Positions 1 through 11,037 are shown, numbered from the stretch's first letter. The stretch is DNA of 34,721 nucleotides from an uncultured Alphaproteobacteria bacterium (GCA_902540655.1 CACBNQ010000016.1:1-34721); one strand, 5' to 3'. The notes: generated by a model not told the origin, from the letters alone. Made by a program: numbers and translations.

Positions 1-2671
1 CATAATTCAAATCTTTTCTATGGAAAGATAAACTGGATAGTTTTAAACCTATCATCAATTTTGCTGCTAGATTAGCTAGCGGTATTCCAGTCGTTTTAGA
101 TATAAATGGAATTGTTCTGCTTGCCCGTGGATTTACCTCCAATACAAATATATCACGTTCTTTTATGGCAAATTGAATATTCATTAACCCTATTACGTCC
201 AATTCTTTGGCAAGAAGAGAAGATTGATATTTTATTTTCTCAATTATGTCCTTTCCAAGAGAGTGTGGTGGTAGAGAGCAGGCACTATCTCCAGAGTGAA
301 CACCTGCCTCTTCGATATGCTCCAAAATCCCTGCAACAAAACAATCTTCTCCATCGCTGATTAAGTCTACATCAACCTCTATCGCAGCACCCAAATAGCT
401 ATCTAACAAAAGCGGAGTTTTACTGCTAATTTCTATATTTGACTCTAAATATTTATTTAATTGCATTGGGTCATGAATTATTTCCATTGAGCTACCCCCT
501 AAGACAAAAGAGGGTCTAGCAATTATTGGATAAGTGAGGGACTCAGCAGCCTTTATGGCATTTGATTTTTTACCAACGGTAGTATTTTCAGGTTGTTTCA
601 GTTTTAACTTTTCAATGACTTCTTTGAAGAGTTTTCGATCTTCTGAAATATTTATGGATTTGGGTGTTGTTCCTAAAATTTTAATACCCCTTCTATCAAG
701 ATCATCGGCTAGTTTGAGCGGCGTCTGGCCTCCAAACTGCACAATTACCCCAATCAAATTGCCCTTTTTCTTTTCTTTCTCAATTATGTTCATTACTGAC
801 TCAAAGTTTAAAGGCTCAAAGTAAAGTTTGTCAGAGGTATCAAAGTCGGTGGAGACTGTTTCGGGATTACAATTAATCATTATAGTTTCAACGCCTTCTT
901 CACTAAGCGAGAAACAAGCGTGACAGCAACAGTAATCGAACTCAATGCCTTGACCGATTCTGTTGGGACCACTGCCAAGAATTATTACTTTGTCTTTATT
1001 TGAGGATTGAGCTTCACATATTTGGTTAGTAAAAGTGGATAAGTCATAGGTAGAGTATAGATAAGCGGCCTCGGACTGAAATTCGCCACCACAGGTATCA
1101 ATTCTCTTATAAACTGGGAGTATACCGTACTTTCGTCTCTTATCTTGAATATTATCCAAAGGAGTAGACAACAATTTAGCTATTATTTCATCACTAAACC
1201 CTCTAGACTTTGCCTCGCTCAAGACCTCCTGAGTTATATCTGGGCCAGAGCTTGAAATACTTTTTTCAAATAGAATAAGTTCCTCGATTTGATTTAAAAA
1301 CCATTTGTCTATTCTTGTTATTTCGTATATTTCATCAGTAGTGAAACCAATTCTGAAAGCTTGCCCAATAAGAAATATTTTCTCAGGAGTATTTTTGGAT
1401 AATTTTTTGTAAAGCGTAGGTTTATCCATATTGGTATGAATAATCGCAAGCCCAGAAGTTTTATTTTCAAGAGAGTTCAAAGCTTTTTGCAGACTTTCTT
1501 GGAATGTTGCCCCGATAGCCATAACCTCTCCAACCGATTTCATTGAAGTACCAAGCTCGTTAGATATCGACGGAAATTTTTCAAATGCGAAACGAGGTAT
1601 TTTTGTAACAACATAATCGATCGTTGGCTCGAAGCTCGCCGGAGTAGTTTTTGTTATATCATTCTGCAACTCATCAAGTGTGTAGCCTATGGCTAGTTTC
1701 GCGGCAACTTTAGCTATTGGGAATCCTGTTGCTTTCGATGCAAGGGCAGATGATCTAGACACACGGGGGTTCATTTCAATAATTAGCATTTCTCCATTTT
1801 GTGGATTTACTGCCCATTGAACATTAGACCCACCAGTTTCAACACCGACCTCTTTCAAAACCTCTAAAGAGTTGTTACGCATTTTCTGAAACTCTTTATC
1901 GGTAAGTGTCATCGCCGGTGCTATGGTTATGCTATCACCTGTATGGACACCCATAGGGTCAAAGTTTTCAATAGAGCAGACTATAATGGCATTGTCATTT
2001 TTATCTCTTATTACTTCCATCTCAAATTCTTTCCAACCTAGGAGGCTTTGATCGATAAGAATTTGATTAGCTGGGGATGCGTCTAAACCATTCATACAAA
2101 TTTCTCTGAAGTCATTTTCGTTATAGGCAACTCCGCCACCTTTGCCTCCCAAAGTAAAACCGGGGCGAATCACTGCGGGCAAGCCAATTATATCTAATGC
2201 TTTTACAGCTTCATCCAATGAATTAGCAATTTCAGATTTTGGGCTCTTAATTCCAATACTTTCCATTGACTGTTTGAAGAGTTTTCGATCTTCCGCTTTC
2301 TCTATTGCATCCCTATTAGCTCCGATAAGCGCAACATTATAATCCTTCAGCGTCCCTGCCTTATCCAACTCGATCGCAATATTAAGTGCTGTTTGTCCAC
2401 CCATTGTTGGCAAAATAGCATCTGGTTTTTCTATGTTAATAATTTTCTCTATTACTTCTGAATTTATTGGTTCTATGTAGGTAACATCGGCAAGTTCTGG
2501 ATCTGTCATAATTGTGGCGGGATTTGAATTAACTAAAATTACTCTAAGACCTTCTTCTTTGAGTGCCTTACATGCTTGAGCACCGCTGTAATCAAACTCG
2601 CAAGCCTGTCCAATAACTATGGGTCCTGCTCCGATAATTAAAACTGACTTAATATCAATTCGTTTTGGCAT
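1..2671 (-). CDS. carB: Carbamoyl-phosphate synthase large subunit, 3' end beyond window
   Basis: The gene makes carbamoyl phosphate from glutamine-derived ammonia, bicarbonate and two ATP, for arginine and pyrimidine synthesis, in complex with CarA. Reading the minus strand from ATG 2669-2671 gives an open frame of 890 codons with no stop up to the window edge. The N-terminal half begins [21 protein letters not shown]. The first ATP-grasp starts near residue 127 with EDRKLFK and has NPRVSRSSA near residue 300. The second copy of EDRKLFK is near residue 677, followed by [12 protein letters not shown] near residue 850. The window ends before the allosteric C-terminal domain of this roughly 1,075-1,110-residue family. 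The truncation is only the sequence boundary. No strong Shine-Dalgarno is visible before the ATG. aspS is divergent, 118 bases away. Identification is secure. Confidence 0.97.
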   Translation of the reverse strand, partial: MPKRIDIKSVLIIGAGPIVIGQACEFDYSGAQACKALKEEGLRVILVNSNPATIMTDPELADVTYIEPINSEVIEKIINIEKPDAILPTMGGQTALNIAIELDKAGTLKDYNVALIGANRDAIEKAEDRKLFKQSMESIGIKSPKSEIANSLDEAVKALDIIGLPAVIRPGFTLGGKGGGVAYNENDFREICMNGLDASPANQILIDQSLLGWKEFEMEVIRDKNDNAIIVCSIENFDPMGVHTGDSITIAPAMTLTDKEFQKMRNNSLEVLKEVGVETGGSNVQWAVNPQNGEMLIIEMNPRVSRSSALASKATGFPIAKVAAKLAIGYTLDELQNDITKTTPASFEPTIDYVVTKIPRFAFEKFPSISNELGTSMKSVGEVMAIGATFQESLQKALNSLENKTSGLAIIHTNMDKPTLYKKLSKNTPEKIFLIGQAFRIGFTTDEIYEITRIDKWFLNQIEELILFEKSISSSGPDITQEVLSEAKSRGFSDEIIAKLLSTPLDNIQDKRRKYGILPVYKRIDTCGGEFQSEAAYLYSTYDLSTFTNQICEAQSSNKDKVIILGSGPNRIGQGIEFDYCCCHACFSLSEEGVETIMINCNPETVSTDFDTSDKLYFEPLNFESVMNIIEKEKKKGNLIGVIVQFGGQTPLKLADDLDRRGIKILGTTPKSINISEDRKLFKEVIEKLKLKQPENTTVGKKSNAIKAAESLTYPIIARPSFVLGGSSMEIIHDPMQLNKYLESNIEISSKTPLLLDSYLGAAIEVDVDLISDGEDCFVAGILEHIEEAGVHSGDSACSLPPHSLGKDIIEKIKYQSSLLAKELDVIGLMNIQFAIKERDIFVLEVNPRASRTIPFISKTTGIPLANLAAKLMIGLKLSSLSFHRKDLNY

Positions 2672-2789
2672 TTAAATTTTTTCTTTAATTCGTGAAACTA
2701 TAAGTGTACAAGAATTTATAAACATAATCCTTTTTAAAACTGTCACTAATAAAATCAATAAGTTTTTGGTTAGTGAATAGGTAGAATAG

Positions 2790-4571
2790 ATGCATTTGTA
2801 CAGATCACATAACTGTAATGAATTACGAGCAGGAAATGAGGGGGAAATCGTAAAGCTTTCTGGTTGGGTACATAGAGTACGTGATCATGGAGGCGTACTT
2901 TTCATTGACCTAAGAGATCATTTTGGTCTTACCCAAGTTTTAGCTGATCCTGATAGTCCCGTTTTTAAAGATGTAGAAAATGTGAGAGCAGAGTGGTGCA
3001 TATCAATAGAAGGAACTGTGAGAAAGAGAGATAGTTCTTTAATAAATGAAAAATTGCCCACAGGGGAGATTGAGGTTTTCATAGCAAAAATAAATATTTT
3101 AGGGGCTTCGGAGGAACTTCCTTTACCTGTTTTTGGAGATCTTCCATATCCAGAAGAAACAAGACTAAAGTATCGTTTCCTCGATTTAAGGAGGGACGGA
3201 ATACACCAGAATATTATATTGAGATCAAAGATAATCGAGTTTGTACGAAAAGAGATGTGGGAAAACGGTTTCAACGAATTTCAAACGCCAATAATTTCAT
3301 CATCTTCTCCGGAAGGAGCACGAGATTTTTTAATTCCCTCACGATTACATCCTGGAAAGTTTTATGCGCTACCTCAAGCTCCTCAAATCTACAAGCAGCT
3401 GATAATGGTTGGTGGCTTTGATAAATATTTCCAGATTGCACCATGCTTTCGAGACGAAGATCCTAGATCGGATAGATCTCCAACTGACTTTTATCAACTA
3501 GATATAGAGATGTCTTTTGTCGAGGAACATGATGTATTTCAATTGGTAGAAAAAGTATTTGTCAGACTCTTTGAAAATTTTTCGGACTCCTATGCAGTAA
3601 ATAATAACTTTCCTATCATTAGCTTTGGCCAATCTATGGAATGGTATGGTACTGATAAACCAGATTTAAGAAATCCAATAAAAATGATGGATGTTTCCGA
3701 GTTTTTTGTTTCTTCAGGGTTTAAAATCTTTGCCGATATTTTGACGAAAGATGGAACACAGATCAAAGCAATACCAGCAAAAGGTGGAGGCAGTAGGAAA
3801 TTTTGTGACAGAATGAACAAGTTTGCGCAAGAGCAAGGACTACCGGGTATGGGCTATATCTTTTGGCGGTCAGATGATAGTGGTAATTTAGAAGCAGCAG
3901 GACCGATAGCAAAAAACTTAGGCGAGGAAAAGACAGAAAAATTAAGAAATTTTCTCAGTCTTGATAAAGGAGATGCAGCCTTTTTCTTGGGTGGTGTACC
4001 TGCCCATTTTAATGATATTGCCAGCAAGGCGAGGGACATCGTTGGAACAGAACTAGACATTACAAATTCAAAGTCTTATGAGTTTTGTTGGATCACTGAT
4101 TTTCCAATGTATGAAAGAGATACAGAGACAGGAAAAATTGAGTTTTCACATAACCCTTTTTCGATGCCTAAGACTGATTTATTGAGTGAAGATATTGATC
4201 CTTTGAGTGTATTGGGGATGCAGTATGATTTATCGTGTAATGGGTATGAGATTTTGTCTGGCGCAATTAGAAATCATAAACTAGAGAACTTGTTTAAGGC
4301 GTTTGAAATTGCGGGCTATACAAAAGAGGAGGTTGAGAGCCAGTTTTCAGGTTTAGTAAATGCTTTAAAATATGGTGCTCCACCTCATGGAGGATGTGCT
4401 GCTGGCATCGATAGGATAGTAATGCTTTTGGCTAAGGAAGATAATATAAGGGAAGTTATTATGTTTCCTATGAACCAAAAAGCAGAGGACCCTATGCTTG
4501 GATCCCCCAGAAATCCAACCGTAGAGCAGTTAGATGAACTTAAATTAAAAATAATCGATCACGATCTATAA
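2790..4571 (+). CDS. aspS: Aspartyl-tRNA synthetase
   Basis: A class IIb aminoacyl-tRNA synthetase that charges tRNA-Asp. Its 593 residues are full bacterial length. An N-terminal OB-fold anticodon-binding domain covers about residues 1-110. Class II motif 2 is [10 protein letters not shown] from residue 220. A bacterial GAD-type insertion lies roughly at 290-420. Motif 3 is GIDRI at 539-543. The stretch SPTDFYQLD after motif 2 resembles alphaproteobacterial enzymes. Many alphaproteobacteria use a non-discriminating AspRS with GatCAB to make Asn-tRNA, and the sequence alone does not settle whether this one does. The start ATG follows an AGG-containing stretch 8-10 bases upstream. The 3' end faces the DUF1467 gene with only 6 bases between them. 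Confidence 0.97.
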   Translation: MHLYRSHNCNELRAGNEGEIVKLSGWVHRVRDHGGVLFIDLRDHFGLTQVLADPDSPVFKDVENVRAEWCISIEGTVRKRDSSLINEKLPTGEIEVFIAKINILGASEELPLPVFGDLPYPEETRLKYRFLDLRRDGIHQNIILRSKIIEFVRKEMWENGFNEFQTPIISSSSPEGARDFLIPSRLHPGKFYALPQAPQIYKQLIMVGGFDKYFQIAPCFRDEDPRSDRSPTDFYQLDIEMSFVEEHDVFQLVEKVFVRLFENFSDSYAVNNNFPIISFGQSMEWYGTDKPDLRNPIKMMDVSEFFVSSGFKIFADILTKDGTQIKAIPAKGGGSRKFCDRMNKFAQEQGLPGMGYIFWRSDDSGNLEAAGPIAKNLGEEKTEKLRNFLSLDKGDAAFFLGGVPAHFNDIASKARDIVGTELDITNSKSYEFCWITDFPMYERDTETGKIEFSHNPFSMPKTDLLSEDIDPLSVLGMQYDLSCNGYEILSGAIRNHKLENLFKAFEIAGYTKEEVESQFSGLVNALKYGAPPHGGCAAGIDRIVMLLAKEDNIREVIMFPMNQKAEDPMLGSPRNPTVEQLDELKLKIIDHDL

Positions 4572-4577
4572 ATTTTT

Positions 4578-4805
4578 TTAATAGAATAGATTGATTACTA
4601 AACAGGTTGGTATCCAAAGAATAATAGATACTATCGTGGTAATAGAAAACTTGCGTTTGAGATTAGGATTTACTGGAGATGAAGGTGCGGTCCCTTCAAT
4701 GATATTTCTCTCATCATTTTGGGTGGTAACATTTATAGGTAAAATGATAAATAAAATAATAAACCAGTAAACTGATAATAGTACTATTGCAGATGTTATT
4801 GTCAT
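4578..4805 (-). CDS. DUF1467 family small membrane protein
   Basis: A 75-residue protein with two hydrophobic segments (about residues 4-24 and 53-74) joined by a polar loop that carries the motif PLNVTTQ-like INVTTQNDE and a GTAPSSP turn. This pattern matches the DUF1467 family of alphaproteobacterial membrane proteins, which I recognise by its two-helix layout and by its position directly after methylmalonyl-CoA epimerase. Function is unknown. Its ATG overlaps the mce stop codon as ATGA (4802-4805), so translation is probably coupled to mce. It is the last gene of the six-gene minus-strand operon. Confidence 0.85.
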   Translation of the reverse strand: MTITSAIVLLSVYWFIILFIILPINVTTQNDERNIIEGTAPSSPVNPNLKRKFSITTIVSIILWIPTCLVINLFY

Positions 4806-5212
4806 TGTTTGACTTCCTCTAACTCGATGAGAGTGCCATTAAAATCCTTAGGGTGCAGAAAAATTACTGGATTACCATGCGCACCAATTTTAGCTTCTCC
4901 ATCGCCTAATACAGTTGCTCCATCTTTTTCTAGGCTTAAAATAGCACTATTTATGTCCTTTACTTCAAAACAAATGTGGTGTATCCCGCCTTTTTTATTC
5001 TTCTCAAGAAAGTTTTCTATTGGGCTTTTTTCTCCCAGTGGTTCTAGCAATTCTATCTTGGTATTTGGTAATTCAATAAATACTACCTTAACGCCATGAT
5101 CTATTTGATCGATGGGAGAACTTATTTTTACTCCCAGCATATTTTTATAGGTTTTTACAGCCTCATCTAATTTGGGTGTTGCTATAGCGATATGGTTCAG
5201 TTTTCCAATCAT
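4802..5212 (-). CDS. mce: Methylmalonyl-CoA epimerase
   Basis: Interconverts the (R) and (S) epimers of methylmalonyl-CoA, linking propionyl-CoA carboxylation or the ethylmalonyl-CoA pathway to methylmalonyl-CoA mutase and succinyl-CoA. At 136 residues it is a typical two-repeat vicinal oxygen chelate (VOC) protein. Candidate metal ligands are H7 in LNHIAIA, E54 or E57 in IELLEP, H78/H79 in GGIHHICFEV and E130 in GTLIELEE. The C-terminal LHPKDFNGTLIEL block is characteristic of the epimerase rather than of glyoxalase. The gene sits 2 bases after dapE and overlaps the DUF1467 gene by 4 bases. Other VOC functions are possible but unlikely given the match across the whole length. Confidence 0.93.
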   Translation of the reverse strand: MIGKLNHIAIATPKLDEAVKTYKNMLGVKISSPIDQIDHGVKVVFIELPNTKIELLEPLGEKSPIENFLEKNKKGGIHHICFEVKDINSAILSLEKDGATVLGDGEAKIGAHGNPVIFLHPKDFNGTLIELEEVKQ

Positions 5213-5214
5213 TT

Positions 5215-6375
5215 TTACACTTTCTTATTATAGTTTTTCAAAAAATTTTTATAGATATTTTTTAGCAAAACAATATCATCGACCTTAGTATTTTCATTAA
5301 TTTGGTGCATAGTATCGCCAACTAAACCAAATTCTACAACTGGGCAGTATTCCCATACAAATCGAGCATCTGATGTGCCGCCTCCAGTGGAAAGTTTACA
5401 ATTTACACCTGCAATTTCTTTTATTGAAGTAGTTAAAAGCTCTGAAAGTTGACCTGGCTTAGTCAAAAAGCTTTCACCAGAACATTTATACTTAATTTCC
5501 AGATTCGCATTAGTTTCTTCATTATGCTTGGTGACAAGCAAGTCTATTTTTTTTGTTAGCGATAAGCATGAATGCTGATCGTTAAAACGCACGTTAAAGT
5601 TAGCATAAGAATTCTCAGGTATAATGTTCAATGCTTCATTTTTTGTATCGATCGTTGAGATGTTTAAGCTAGAGGGCTCAAAAAAATCGCTACCTTCATC
5701 TAGCTTAAGGGATTTTAATTTGCTGAGAAAGTGAATTAGTGCTTCGACTGGGTTAATTGCTTTGTCAGGATAAGCTATATGACCCTGCTTTCCTTTACAA
5801 ACAATAAATCCGCTTAACGAACCACGTCTACCAATTTTTATGGTATCGCCTACCAACTTGGAGGAGGTAGGCTCACCAACGAGACAGTGGTCAAAAGCTT
5901 CGTTATTTTTAACAGCCCACTTCAAAAGTTCTTTTGTGCCGTATTCAGCGTGACCTTCCTCATCACTCGTGATTAATAGCACGAAAGAACATCTAAGCTC
6001 TTCTTCCTCAATGATTTCTTTAAGCGCAATAAGGAACGCTGCAACAGAAGATTTCATATCTACTGATCCTCTACCAAAAATTCGATCGTTCCTAATATCA
6101 CCACTGAATGGATCGCTATCCCATAAACTTTCCTCTCCTGGTGGTACTACATCTACATGCCCATTGAAGGCCAGTGTTCTTTTGAAACCTGACTTTGGAG
6201 ACCACCGGGCGAAAAGGTTTGTTACGCCTTGGGTGGAGAAAACCTTTGTTTGGAAACCTAACTGCTCAATAAATGAAGAAATAAATTCTAGAGACCCACC
6301 GTCGTCTGGAGTAATTGACCTAAAACTAATAAGTTTTTTTGTCAATGCTATAGGATCATCTATCAATTTGGTCAT
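5215..6375 (-). CDS. dapE: Succinyl-diaminopimelate desuccinylase
   Basis: Hydrolyses N-succinyl-LL-diaminopimelate to LL-diaminopimelate in the succinylase lysine/peptidoglycan route. The 386 residues form an M20 di-zinc peptidase. Metal and catalytic residues are visible: H73 and D75 in NGHVDVVPPG, D106 in GRGSVDMKSS, catalytic E139 with ligand E140 in TSDEEGHA, E168 in VGEPTSS, and H357 in GDTMHQINE. The DapE signature STGGGTSDARF lies at 329-339 and favours DapE over ArgE. The gene begins 2 bases after the dapD stop, so the consecutive pathway steps are encoded together. Confidence 0.95.
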   Translation of the reverse strand: MTKLIDDPIALTKKLISFRSITPDDGGSLEFISSFIEQLGFQTKVFSTQGVTNLFARWSPKSGFKRTLAFNGHVDVVPPGEESLWDSDPFSGDIRNDRIFGRGSVDMKSSVAAFLIALKEIIEEEELRCSFVLLITSDEEGHAEYGTKELLKWAVKNNEAFDHCLVGEPTSSKLVGDTIKIGRRGSLSGFIVCKGKQGHIAYPDKAINPVEALIHFLSKLKSLKLDEGSDFFEPSSLNISTIDTKNEALNIIPENSYANFNVRFNDQHSCLSLTKKIDLLVTKHNEETNANLEIKYKCSGESFLTKPGQLSELLTTSIKEIAGVNCKLSTGGGTSDARFVWEYCPVVEFGLVGDTMHQINENTKVDDIVLLKNIYKNFLKNYNKKV

Positions 6376-6377
6376 GA

Positions 6378-7205
6378 TTAGTCTCGTAATAAATCATTTA
6401 TAGAAGTTTTACTTCTTGTTTTTTCATCGACCTGTTTCACTATTACCGCGCAATAAAGGTTTACTCCTCCTTTAGATGGAATAGAACCTGAGACAACCAC
6501 GGAGTAGGAAGGTATTTCTCCATATGTTGTTTCACCAGTTTCTCTATTAAATATTTTTGTAGATTTTCCAAGAAACACACCCATGCCTACTACAGCTCCC
6601 TCTCTGACAATACAGCCTTCTACAATTTCGGACCTTGCTCCAATAAAGCAATTATCCTCGATAATAGTAGGCGATGCTTGCATAGGCTCTAATACACCTC
6701 CTATTCCCACTCCACCTGAAAGGTGAACATTTTTCCCTATCTGAGCACAAGATCCAACCGTTGCCCAAGTATCAACCATTGTCCCACTATCAACATACGC
6801 ACCAAGATTTACAAATGAGGGCATTAGAACAACATTTTCACCAATGAAGGCTGATGCTCTAACTACCGAGTTAGGAACGGCTCGAAAATTCTTCTTTTTC
6901 CACTCAGTTTCACTCCAGTCTTTAAACTTGCTATCCACTTTATCCCACCAGGATGAATTTTGTGGCCCGCCTTTTTGTAATTCCATTTCTCTAAGCCTAA
7001 AACTTAATAGAACTGCTTTTTTTGTCCATTGATTCACCACCCATTCACCTGAGGCCTTTTTTTCTGCGACTCTCAAAGTACCGTTCCCTAGTAGATTTAA
7101 AGTTTGTTCAACAGCCTCTTTAGTTCTCCCAACTGTTTTTTCATTTATTTCGTCTCTGCTCTCCCATGAGGTTTCGATGACGTTTTCCAGTTCTTTATTT
7201 TCCAT
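6378..7205 (-). CDS. dapD: Tetrahydrodipicolinate N-succinyltransferase
   Basis: Transfers succinyl from succinyl-CoA to tetrahydrodipicolinate, the step before DapC and DapE in diaminopimelate synthesis. At 275 residues it has the usual family length. An N-terminal helical region is followed by a left-handed beta-helix of hexapeptide repeats at about residues 105-225, including [19 protein letters not shown] and the conserved loop [12 protein letters not shown]. The ATG is preceded by a good AAGGAAA ribosome binding site 5 bases upstream. It is translated from the same minus-strand operon as dapE, 2 bases before that gene. Confidence 0.97.
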   Translation of the reverse strand: MENKELENVIETSWESRDEINEKTVGRTKEAVEQTLNLLGNGTLRVAEKKASGEWVVNQWTKKAVLLSFRLREMELQKGGPQNSSWWDKVDSKFKDWSETEWKKKNFRAVPNSVVRASAFIGENVVLMPSFVNLGAYVDSGTMVDTWATVGSCAQIGKNVHLSGGVGIGGVLEPMQASPTIIEDNCFIGARSEIVEGCIVREGAVVGMGVFLGKSTKIFNRETGETTYGEIPSYSVVVSGSIPSKGGVNLYCAVIVKQVDEKTRSKTSINDLLRD

Positions 7206-7222
7206 AGTATTTCCTTCAATTA

Positions 7223-8116
7223 TTATTCATATTTTAAAAAAAATTCTCTTATTTCACTTTGCTGTAAGGGATGAAAGTTGTCATCAGATACCGTTAAAAT
7301 GCGCATTTCACCTTTTTTATCTTTCCAAAAAGTCATGCCCTCCAAATTGTCAAACTGATTAGCCGTTGAGGTAAAAACAATTATTGGCTCTGTATTATCA
7401 AACTTATCTAAAGAAATTAACCTAAATCTTGTTTTAAAACCTTGGGTCCATGAGAATTTGCGTTCCAGTATCAATAAAAGACCCATAGGTAAAATCTCTG
7501 CGTCGGTAACTAGAAAGTTGTCCTCTATTTTTACATATTTGATAATTTCCCATTTATTATTTTGTAATCTGAAAATCGGGACATCGGAAATGCCTAAGGG
7601 AGGTTTTTCTGGTATAGCGATCAAGCGATTTTCATTATCAATTGCTAGAGCCTCTATACCCTTATTCACAGATAGTTTTCTGAACATTGGATGTTTAGGA
7701 ACAAAGATACCTTTGCCCTCAACTTCTGTATGCATCATTATTCTGTGATTTGACTCAAAAGAAATATAATAATTATTGTTTGCATCCATGGCAATTGACT
7801 CGCTGTCTGTATTACGACCATTTAAATGCTCGCCCTTACTAGACAATATTCGGCCCTTTTTTATTACCGAATATCCGGTTAGAAAGTCATCATCATCACG
7901 ACGCAATTGCAGAACAAAAAAAAATGACTTATCAGTGACAACTAAAGCCTCGGTCCCCGCATTCTTAATTAAAAGGCCAGAAAACCCACCATAATCTTTT
8001 TCGTTTCTGTCAATATTCAAAAAACCAACTTGTTCTAACTTCCATTTTTTAACATCAGCCTCAAGTGTGGATATCGCTCCAAAAAGAATGATTAGGATAA
8101 AAACAATGTTTTTCAT
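7223..8116 (-). CDS. Exported protein with esterase-like-activity-of-phytase domain
   Basis: The 297-residue protein starts with a signal peptide (hydrophobic residues about 4-19, probable cleavage near ...STLEA). The mature part has the conserved pieces of the esterase-like activity of phytase family (PF13449): GGFSGLLI near residue 43, DSESIAMD near 104, GIEALAID near 154, [13 protein letters not shown] near 218 and LEGMTFW...SDDNF near the C-terminus. This suggests a periplasmic beta-propeller-like protein. The substrate is unknown. Its ATG overlaps the stop of the MFS gene as ATGA (8113-8116), and dapD follows 17 bases later. The role in a lysine operon is unexplained. Confidence 0.85.
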   Translation of the reverse strand: MKNIVFILIILFGAISTLEADVKKWKLEQVGFLNIDRNEKDYGGFSGLLIKNAGTEALVVTDKSFFFVLQLRRDDDDFLTGYSVIKKGRILSSKGEHLNGRNTDSESIAMDANNNYYISFESNHRIMMHTEVEGKGIFVPKHPMFRKLSVNKGIEALAIDNENRLIAIPEKPPLGISDVPIFRLQNNKWEIIKYVKIEDNFLVTDAEILPMGLLLILERKFSWTQGFKTRFRLISLDKFDNTEPIIVFTSTANQFDNLEGMTFWKDKKGEMRILTVSDDNFHPLQQSEIREFFLKYE

Positions 8117-9438
8117 TGCGCTAAATTCTTAACATTTACAAAACGAAGTAAATACCACCCTATAAACAATAAAATAATAATCGGCACTAAACCGATTTGC
8201 TGTGACCCACTCGCTAAAGTGAACCAAGTAATTAGAGCCGGAGCTAAAAATGCTGTTGCCCTGCCTACAAGGGCGTAGAGTCCAAACGTTTCGGTTATCT
8301 GTTTTTCGTCAACTAAGAAAATTAATAATGTGCGGGACGCAGATTGGATAGGTCCACTCACAAACCCAAGTAAGCCTCCAGCTATATAAAATATTATATC
8401 TGGAGTATTTGACTTGGGGTCCAAAGGTAATCCGTAGAATTCTGATCTACTTAACCCAAATATCACAAGTGTAACAATTAGAAGTCCTCCAAGCATAATA
8501 CTAACACAAAATTTAGAGCCATACTTGCTGTCCAAAGTTCCACCCCAATACGCTCCAATAGTGCCAGTTGCTGCTGCTAAAATTCCAAAAATACCGAGTT
8601 GCACGGTACTCATCTCTAATACGCCCGCTGCATAGATTCCACCAAAGAAAAAAATTCCATTCATAGCATCCCTGTAAAACATTGAAGCCACTAAAAACCA
8701 ACCTAAAGAAGGTTGATTTCTTAAGTTAACAATATTTATAAATAGGTGTTTAATCGCTTTTTTTACATTTAGTTGAGTTGGTGTTGTCATCTTTACGTCG
8801 GGTACGAACACAAAAAATGGAATCATGAATAAAACATACCAAAAGGCTGTCAATGGCCCTACAACTCTGGTACCCTCTCTGTCAGCAGCGTCTAATCCCA
8901 GTGCCGGATTGCTACCTAGTAATGTAACCCCATTTTCTTGTTCAACGAATAGGCCCAACATTATTACAAGAGATACTAGTCCACCTAAGTAACCTAGTCC
9001 CCATCCCGCTCCTGATAGTTTGCCAAGCTTATCTGGTTTCTCAAGACTTGGCATCATAGCATTGGTGAAAACTGTCGAAAAATCGGCCGCAATAAAACCA
9101 ACAGTATATGCAAATAAAACCCAGAATGTATTCTCGAGGTTTGGCTCGGCATACCACAAAGAAAAAGTGGAAATTACAAAAAAGACAGAAAATAATAAGA
9201 TCCACGGCTTTCTTTTCTGAGTTTGATCTGCCAGCGCCCCTAAAATCGGCGAAAAGATAGCAACAACTATGCCAGAAACTGTCACGGCCATCCCAATTAA
9301 TGCTTGACCTTCAACAGGGTTTTCTGCCACCGCCTGCACAAAATACGGTCCAAATATAAAAGTGGCAATCAAAGTATGTATAGGTTGGCAAGCCCAATCG
9401 TACAGCATCCACGAGTATACCTTTAGCTTATTTTTCAT
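8113..9438 (-). CDS. MFS transporter, UMF1 (Atg22-like) type
   Basis: A 441-residue integral membrane protein with about 12 predicted transmembrane segments. The N-terminal YDWACQPIHTLIATFIFGPYF resembles the UMF1/Atg22-like branch of the major facilitator superfamily, where the motif is YDWANQP or a close variant. The cytoplasmic loop ADQTQKRKPWILLF matches the MFS loop 2-3 signature. Substrates of this branch are generally unknown; yeast Atg22 is a vacuolar amino acid effluxer. It is the first gene of the operon that ends with mce and DUF1467. A promoter-like sequence lies upstream at 9475-9503. Confidence 0.88.
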   Translation of the reverse strand: MKNKLKVYSWMLYDWACQPIHTLIATFIFGPYFVQAVAENPVEGQALIGMAVTVSGIVVAIFSPILGALADQTQKRKPWILLFSVFFVISTFSLWYAEPNLENTFWVLFAYTVGFIAADFSTVFTNAMMPSLEKPDKLGKLSGAGWGLGYLGGLVSLVIMLGLFVEQENGVTLLGSNPALGLDAADREGTRVVGPLTAFWYVLFMIPFFVFVPDVKMTTPTQLNVKKAIKHLFINIVNLRNQPSLGWFLVASMFYRDAMNGIFFFGGIYAAGVLEMSTVQLGIFGILAAATGTIGAYWGGTLDSKYGSKFCVSIMLGGLLIVTLVIFGLSRSEFYGLPLDPKSNTPDIIFYIAGGLLGFVSGPIQSASRTLLIFLVDEKQITETFGLYALVGRATAFLAPALITWFTLASGSQQIGLVPIIILLFIGWYLLRFVNVKNLAQ

Positions 9439-9474
9439 TTATGGCCTGCAATTCGTTTATATTTTTGTGCTTTT

Positions 9475-9503
9475 ATTTTATAAATTATTAACTATCTTTA
9501 CAA
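9475..9503 (-). promoter_or_regulatory. Candidate sigma70 promoter for the MFS-dapD-dapE-mce operon
   Basis: On the minus strand TTGTAA (-35, 9498-9503) and TAAAAT (-10, 9475-9480) are separated by exactly 17 bases. Transcription would start about 30 bases before the MFS ATG. The -10 matches 5 of 6 consensus bases and the -35 matches 4 of 6. The local AT richness makes chance matches common. Confidence 0.4.
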
Positions 9504-9520
9504 TGTAATACAATTTTTAT

Positions 9521-9535
9521 GGGAGTTTATTTTTG
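9521..9535 (+). promoter_or_regulatory. Shine-Dalgarno supporting TTG start of yggT
   Basis: GGGAG at 9521-9525 sits 7 bases before TTG 9533-9535. It is the only well-placed ribosome binding site near the first conserved residues of the YggT protein, so it decides the non-ATG start. Confidence 0.6.
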
Positions 9536-9820
9536 GTATCGTTACTTCAAATTGTTCACATGTTACTGGATGTGTTGAAGTACATCATTATAGCTCAAAT
9601 TGTTTTAAGTTGGCTCATAAACTTCAATATTCTTAACATTCATCAGCCACTTATTAATCATATTTGGCGTGGCATAAACCAAGTATTAGAGCCGTTGTAT
9701 GGTCCGATAAGACGTCGGATGCCCTATACTGGTGCCATCGACTTTGCTCCTTTGATTGTTTTTATAGCCATTTTAGCACTACAAATAATTATAAGAAACA
9801 ACATTGGAAACTTCTATTAG
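9533..9820 (+). CDS. YggT family membrane protein
   Basis: A 95-residue membrane protein with two hydrophobic segments (about residues 5-30 and 70-92). Between them lies the family motif around [21 protein letters not shown], close to the YggT consensus of EP-L-P-R-P--G-DFSP. YggT proteins are linked in various bacteria to cell shape, osmotic tolerance or thylakoid organisation, and no biochemical role is established. The TTG start is chosen because of the upstream GGGAG. The stop overlaps the stop of convergent argG by four bases (9817-9820). Confidence 0.88.
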   Translation: MVSLLQIVHMLLDVLKYIIIAQIVLSWLINFNILNIHQPLINHIWRGINQVLEPLYGPIRRRMPYTGAIDFAPLIVFIAILALQIIIRNNIGNFY

Positions 9821-11037
9821 TCTTTTTTATTCCTTCGCGCCAGTTCGCGTAGGCGAAGTGCTTTAAGCTTTATGAATCCTTCTGCATCACCTTGATTATA
9901 GTAACCTTCGTCGTCCTCAAAAGTTACTAATTGTTTGGAGTATAAACTCTTTGATGATGATCTGCTTACAACGTGAGTGCTTCCCTTGTACAATTTCATT
10001 TTTACAGTTCCTTCGACACTATCCTGGCTTTTATCAATTAGGGTCTGTAAGAGATCTCTTTCGGGGGTAAACCAAAGACCATTATAAATTAACTCAGCGT
10101 ATCTTGGCATTATGTCGTCTTTCAGATGTGCAGATCCACCATCTAGCGTTAGGCTTTCAATTGCTCTGTGAGCTTGTAAAAGTATAGTTCCTCCTGGTGT
10201 TTCATAAACACCTCGCGATTTCATTCCCACAAATCGATTCTCTACTAAATCGAGCCTTCCTATTCCATGCAGTCTACCAAGATCATTAAGTCTCCTGAGT
10301 AAGTTCGCAGGTGAGTATTCTTTGTCATCAATTTTTATTGGATCTCCATTCTTAAAGCTGATTCTTATGTAATCGGATTTATCAGGTGCTTTTTCTGGAT
10401 CATTTGTCCTCTGATATACATACTCTGGAGCTTCATCTTCTGGATTTTCCAAAATTAAACCTTCTGAAGATGTATGTAATAAATTAGCATCCACTGAAAA
10501 AGGGGGTTCCCCTACTTTATTTGCAGCAATAGGAATTTGGTGCTTTTCGGCAAAGTCGATTAAATTTGTCCTGCTATTGAGGTCCCATTGTCTCCAGGGT
10601 GCAATAATTTTTATATCCGGATTAAGAGAGTACGCTGCCAATTCAAATCGTACCTGATCATTTCCTTTTCCTGTAGCACCGTGACTAATTGTTTCTGCAC
10701 CGATAATATCAGCAATTTCTATCAACCTCTTTGAAATAAGCGGCCTTGCAATTGATGTTCCCAGCAAGTATTGACCTTCGTAAACTGTATTGCATCTAAA
10801 CATCGGGAAAACATAGTCTTTAACGAACTCCTCAGTTAGATCTTCAATAAAAATATGTTCTGGTTTAATTCCGAGTAAGAGAGCTTTATCTCGTACAGCC
10901 TCTAGTTCCTCACCTTGCCCAAGATCAGCTGTAAAACAAACGACCTCATAGTCTAACTCAGTTTGAAGCCACTTCAATATAACCGAGGTGTCAAGCCCGC
11001 CAGAGAAAGCAAGAACTACTCTTTTCTTTTGTGCCAT
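9817..11037 (-). CDS. argG: Argininosuccinate synthase
   Basis: Joins citrulline and aspartate with ATP to form argininosuccinate, the penultimate arginine step; argH is also in this window. The 406-residue length is normal. The ATP pyrophosphatase P-loop motif [11 protein letters not shown] is at residues 9-19. The conserved [15 protein letters not shown] lies near residue 120 and ETPGGTIL near residue 280. The gene is transcribed away from the iron alcohol dehydrogenase across a 120-base divergent spacer. Its last bases overlap yggT tail to tail. Confidence 0.98.
   Translation of the reverse strand: MAQKKRVVLAFSGGLDTSVILKWLQTELDYEVVCFTADLGQGEELEAVRDKALLLGIKPEHIFIEDLTEEFVKDYVFPMFRCNTVYEGQYLLGTSIARPLISKRLIEIADIIGAETISHGATGKGNDQVRFELAAYSLNPDIKIIAPWRQWDLNSRTNLIDFAEKHQIPIAANKVGEPPFSVDANLLHTSSEGLILENPEDEAPEYVYQRTNDPEKAPDKSDYIRISFKNGDPIKIDDKEYSPANLLRRLNDLGRLHGIGRLDLVENRFVGMKSRGVYETPGGTILLQAHRAIESLTLDGGSAHLKDDIMPRYAELIYNGLWFTPERDLLQTLIDKSQDSVEGTVKMKLYKGSTHVVSRSSSKSLYSKQLVTFEDDEGYYNQGDAEGFIKLKALRLRELARRNKKD

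Noticed and set aside
106-824. Plus-strand open frames at 106-360 and 534-824
   Set aside because: They are antisense to the continuous, highly conserved carB frame and show no recognisable protein features.
623-2293. Identical 21-base direct repeat at 623-643 and 2273-2293, first suspected as a mobile or recombination repeat
   Set aside because: Both copies lie in carB and encode the same EDRKLFK-type segment at residues about 127 and 677. They reflect the ancient internal duplication of CarB.
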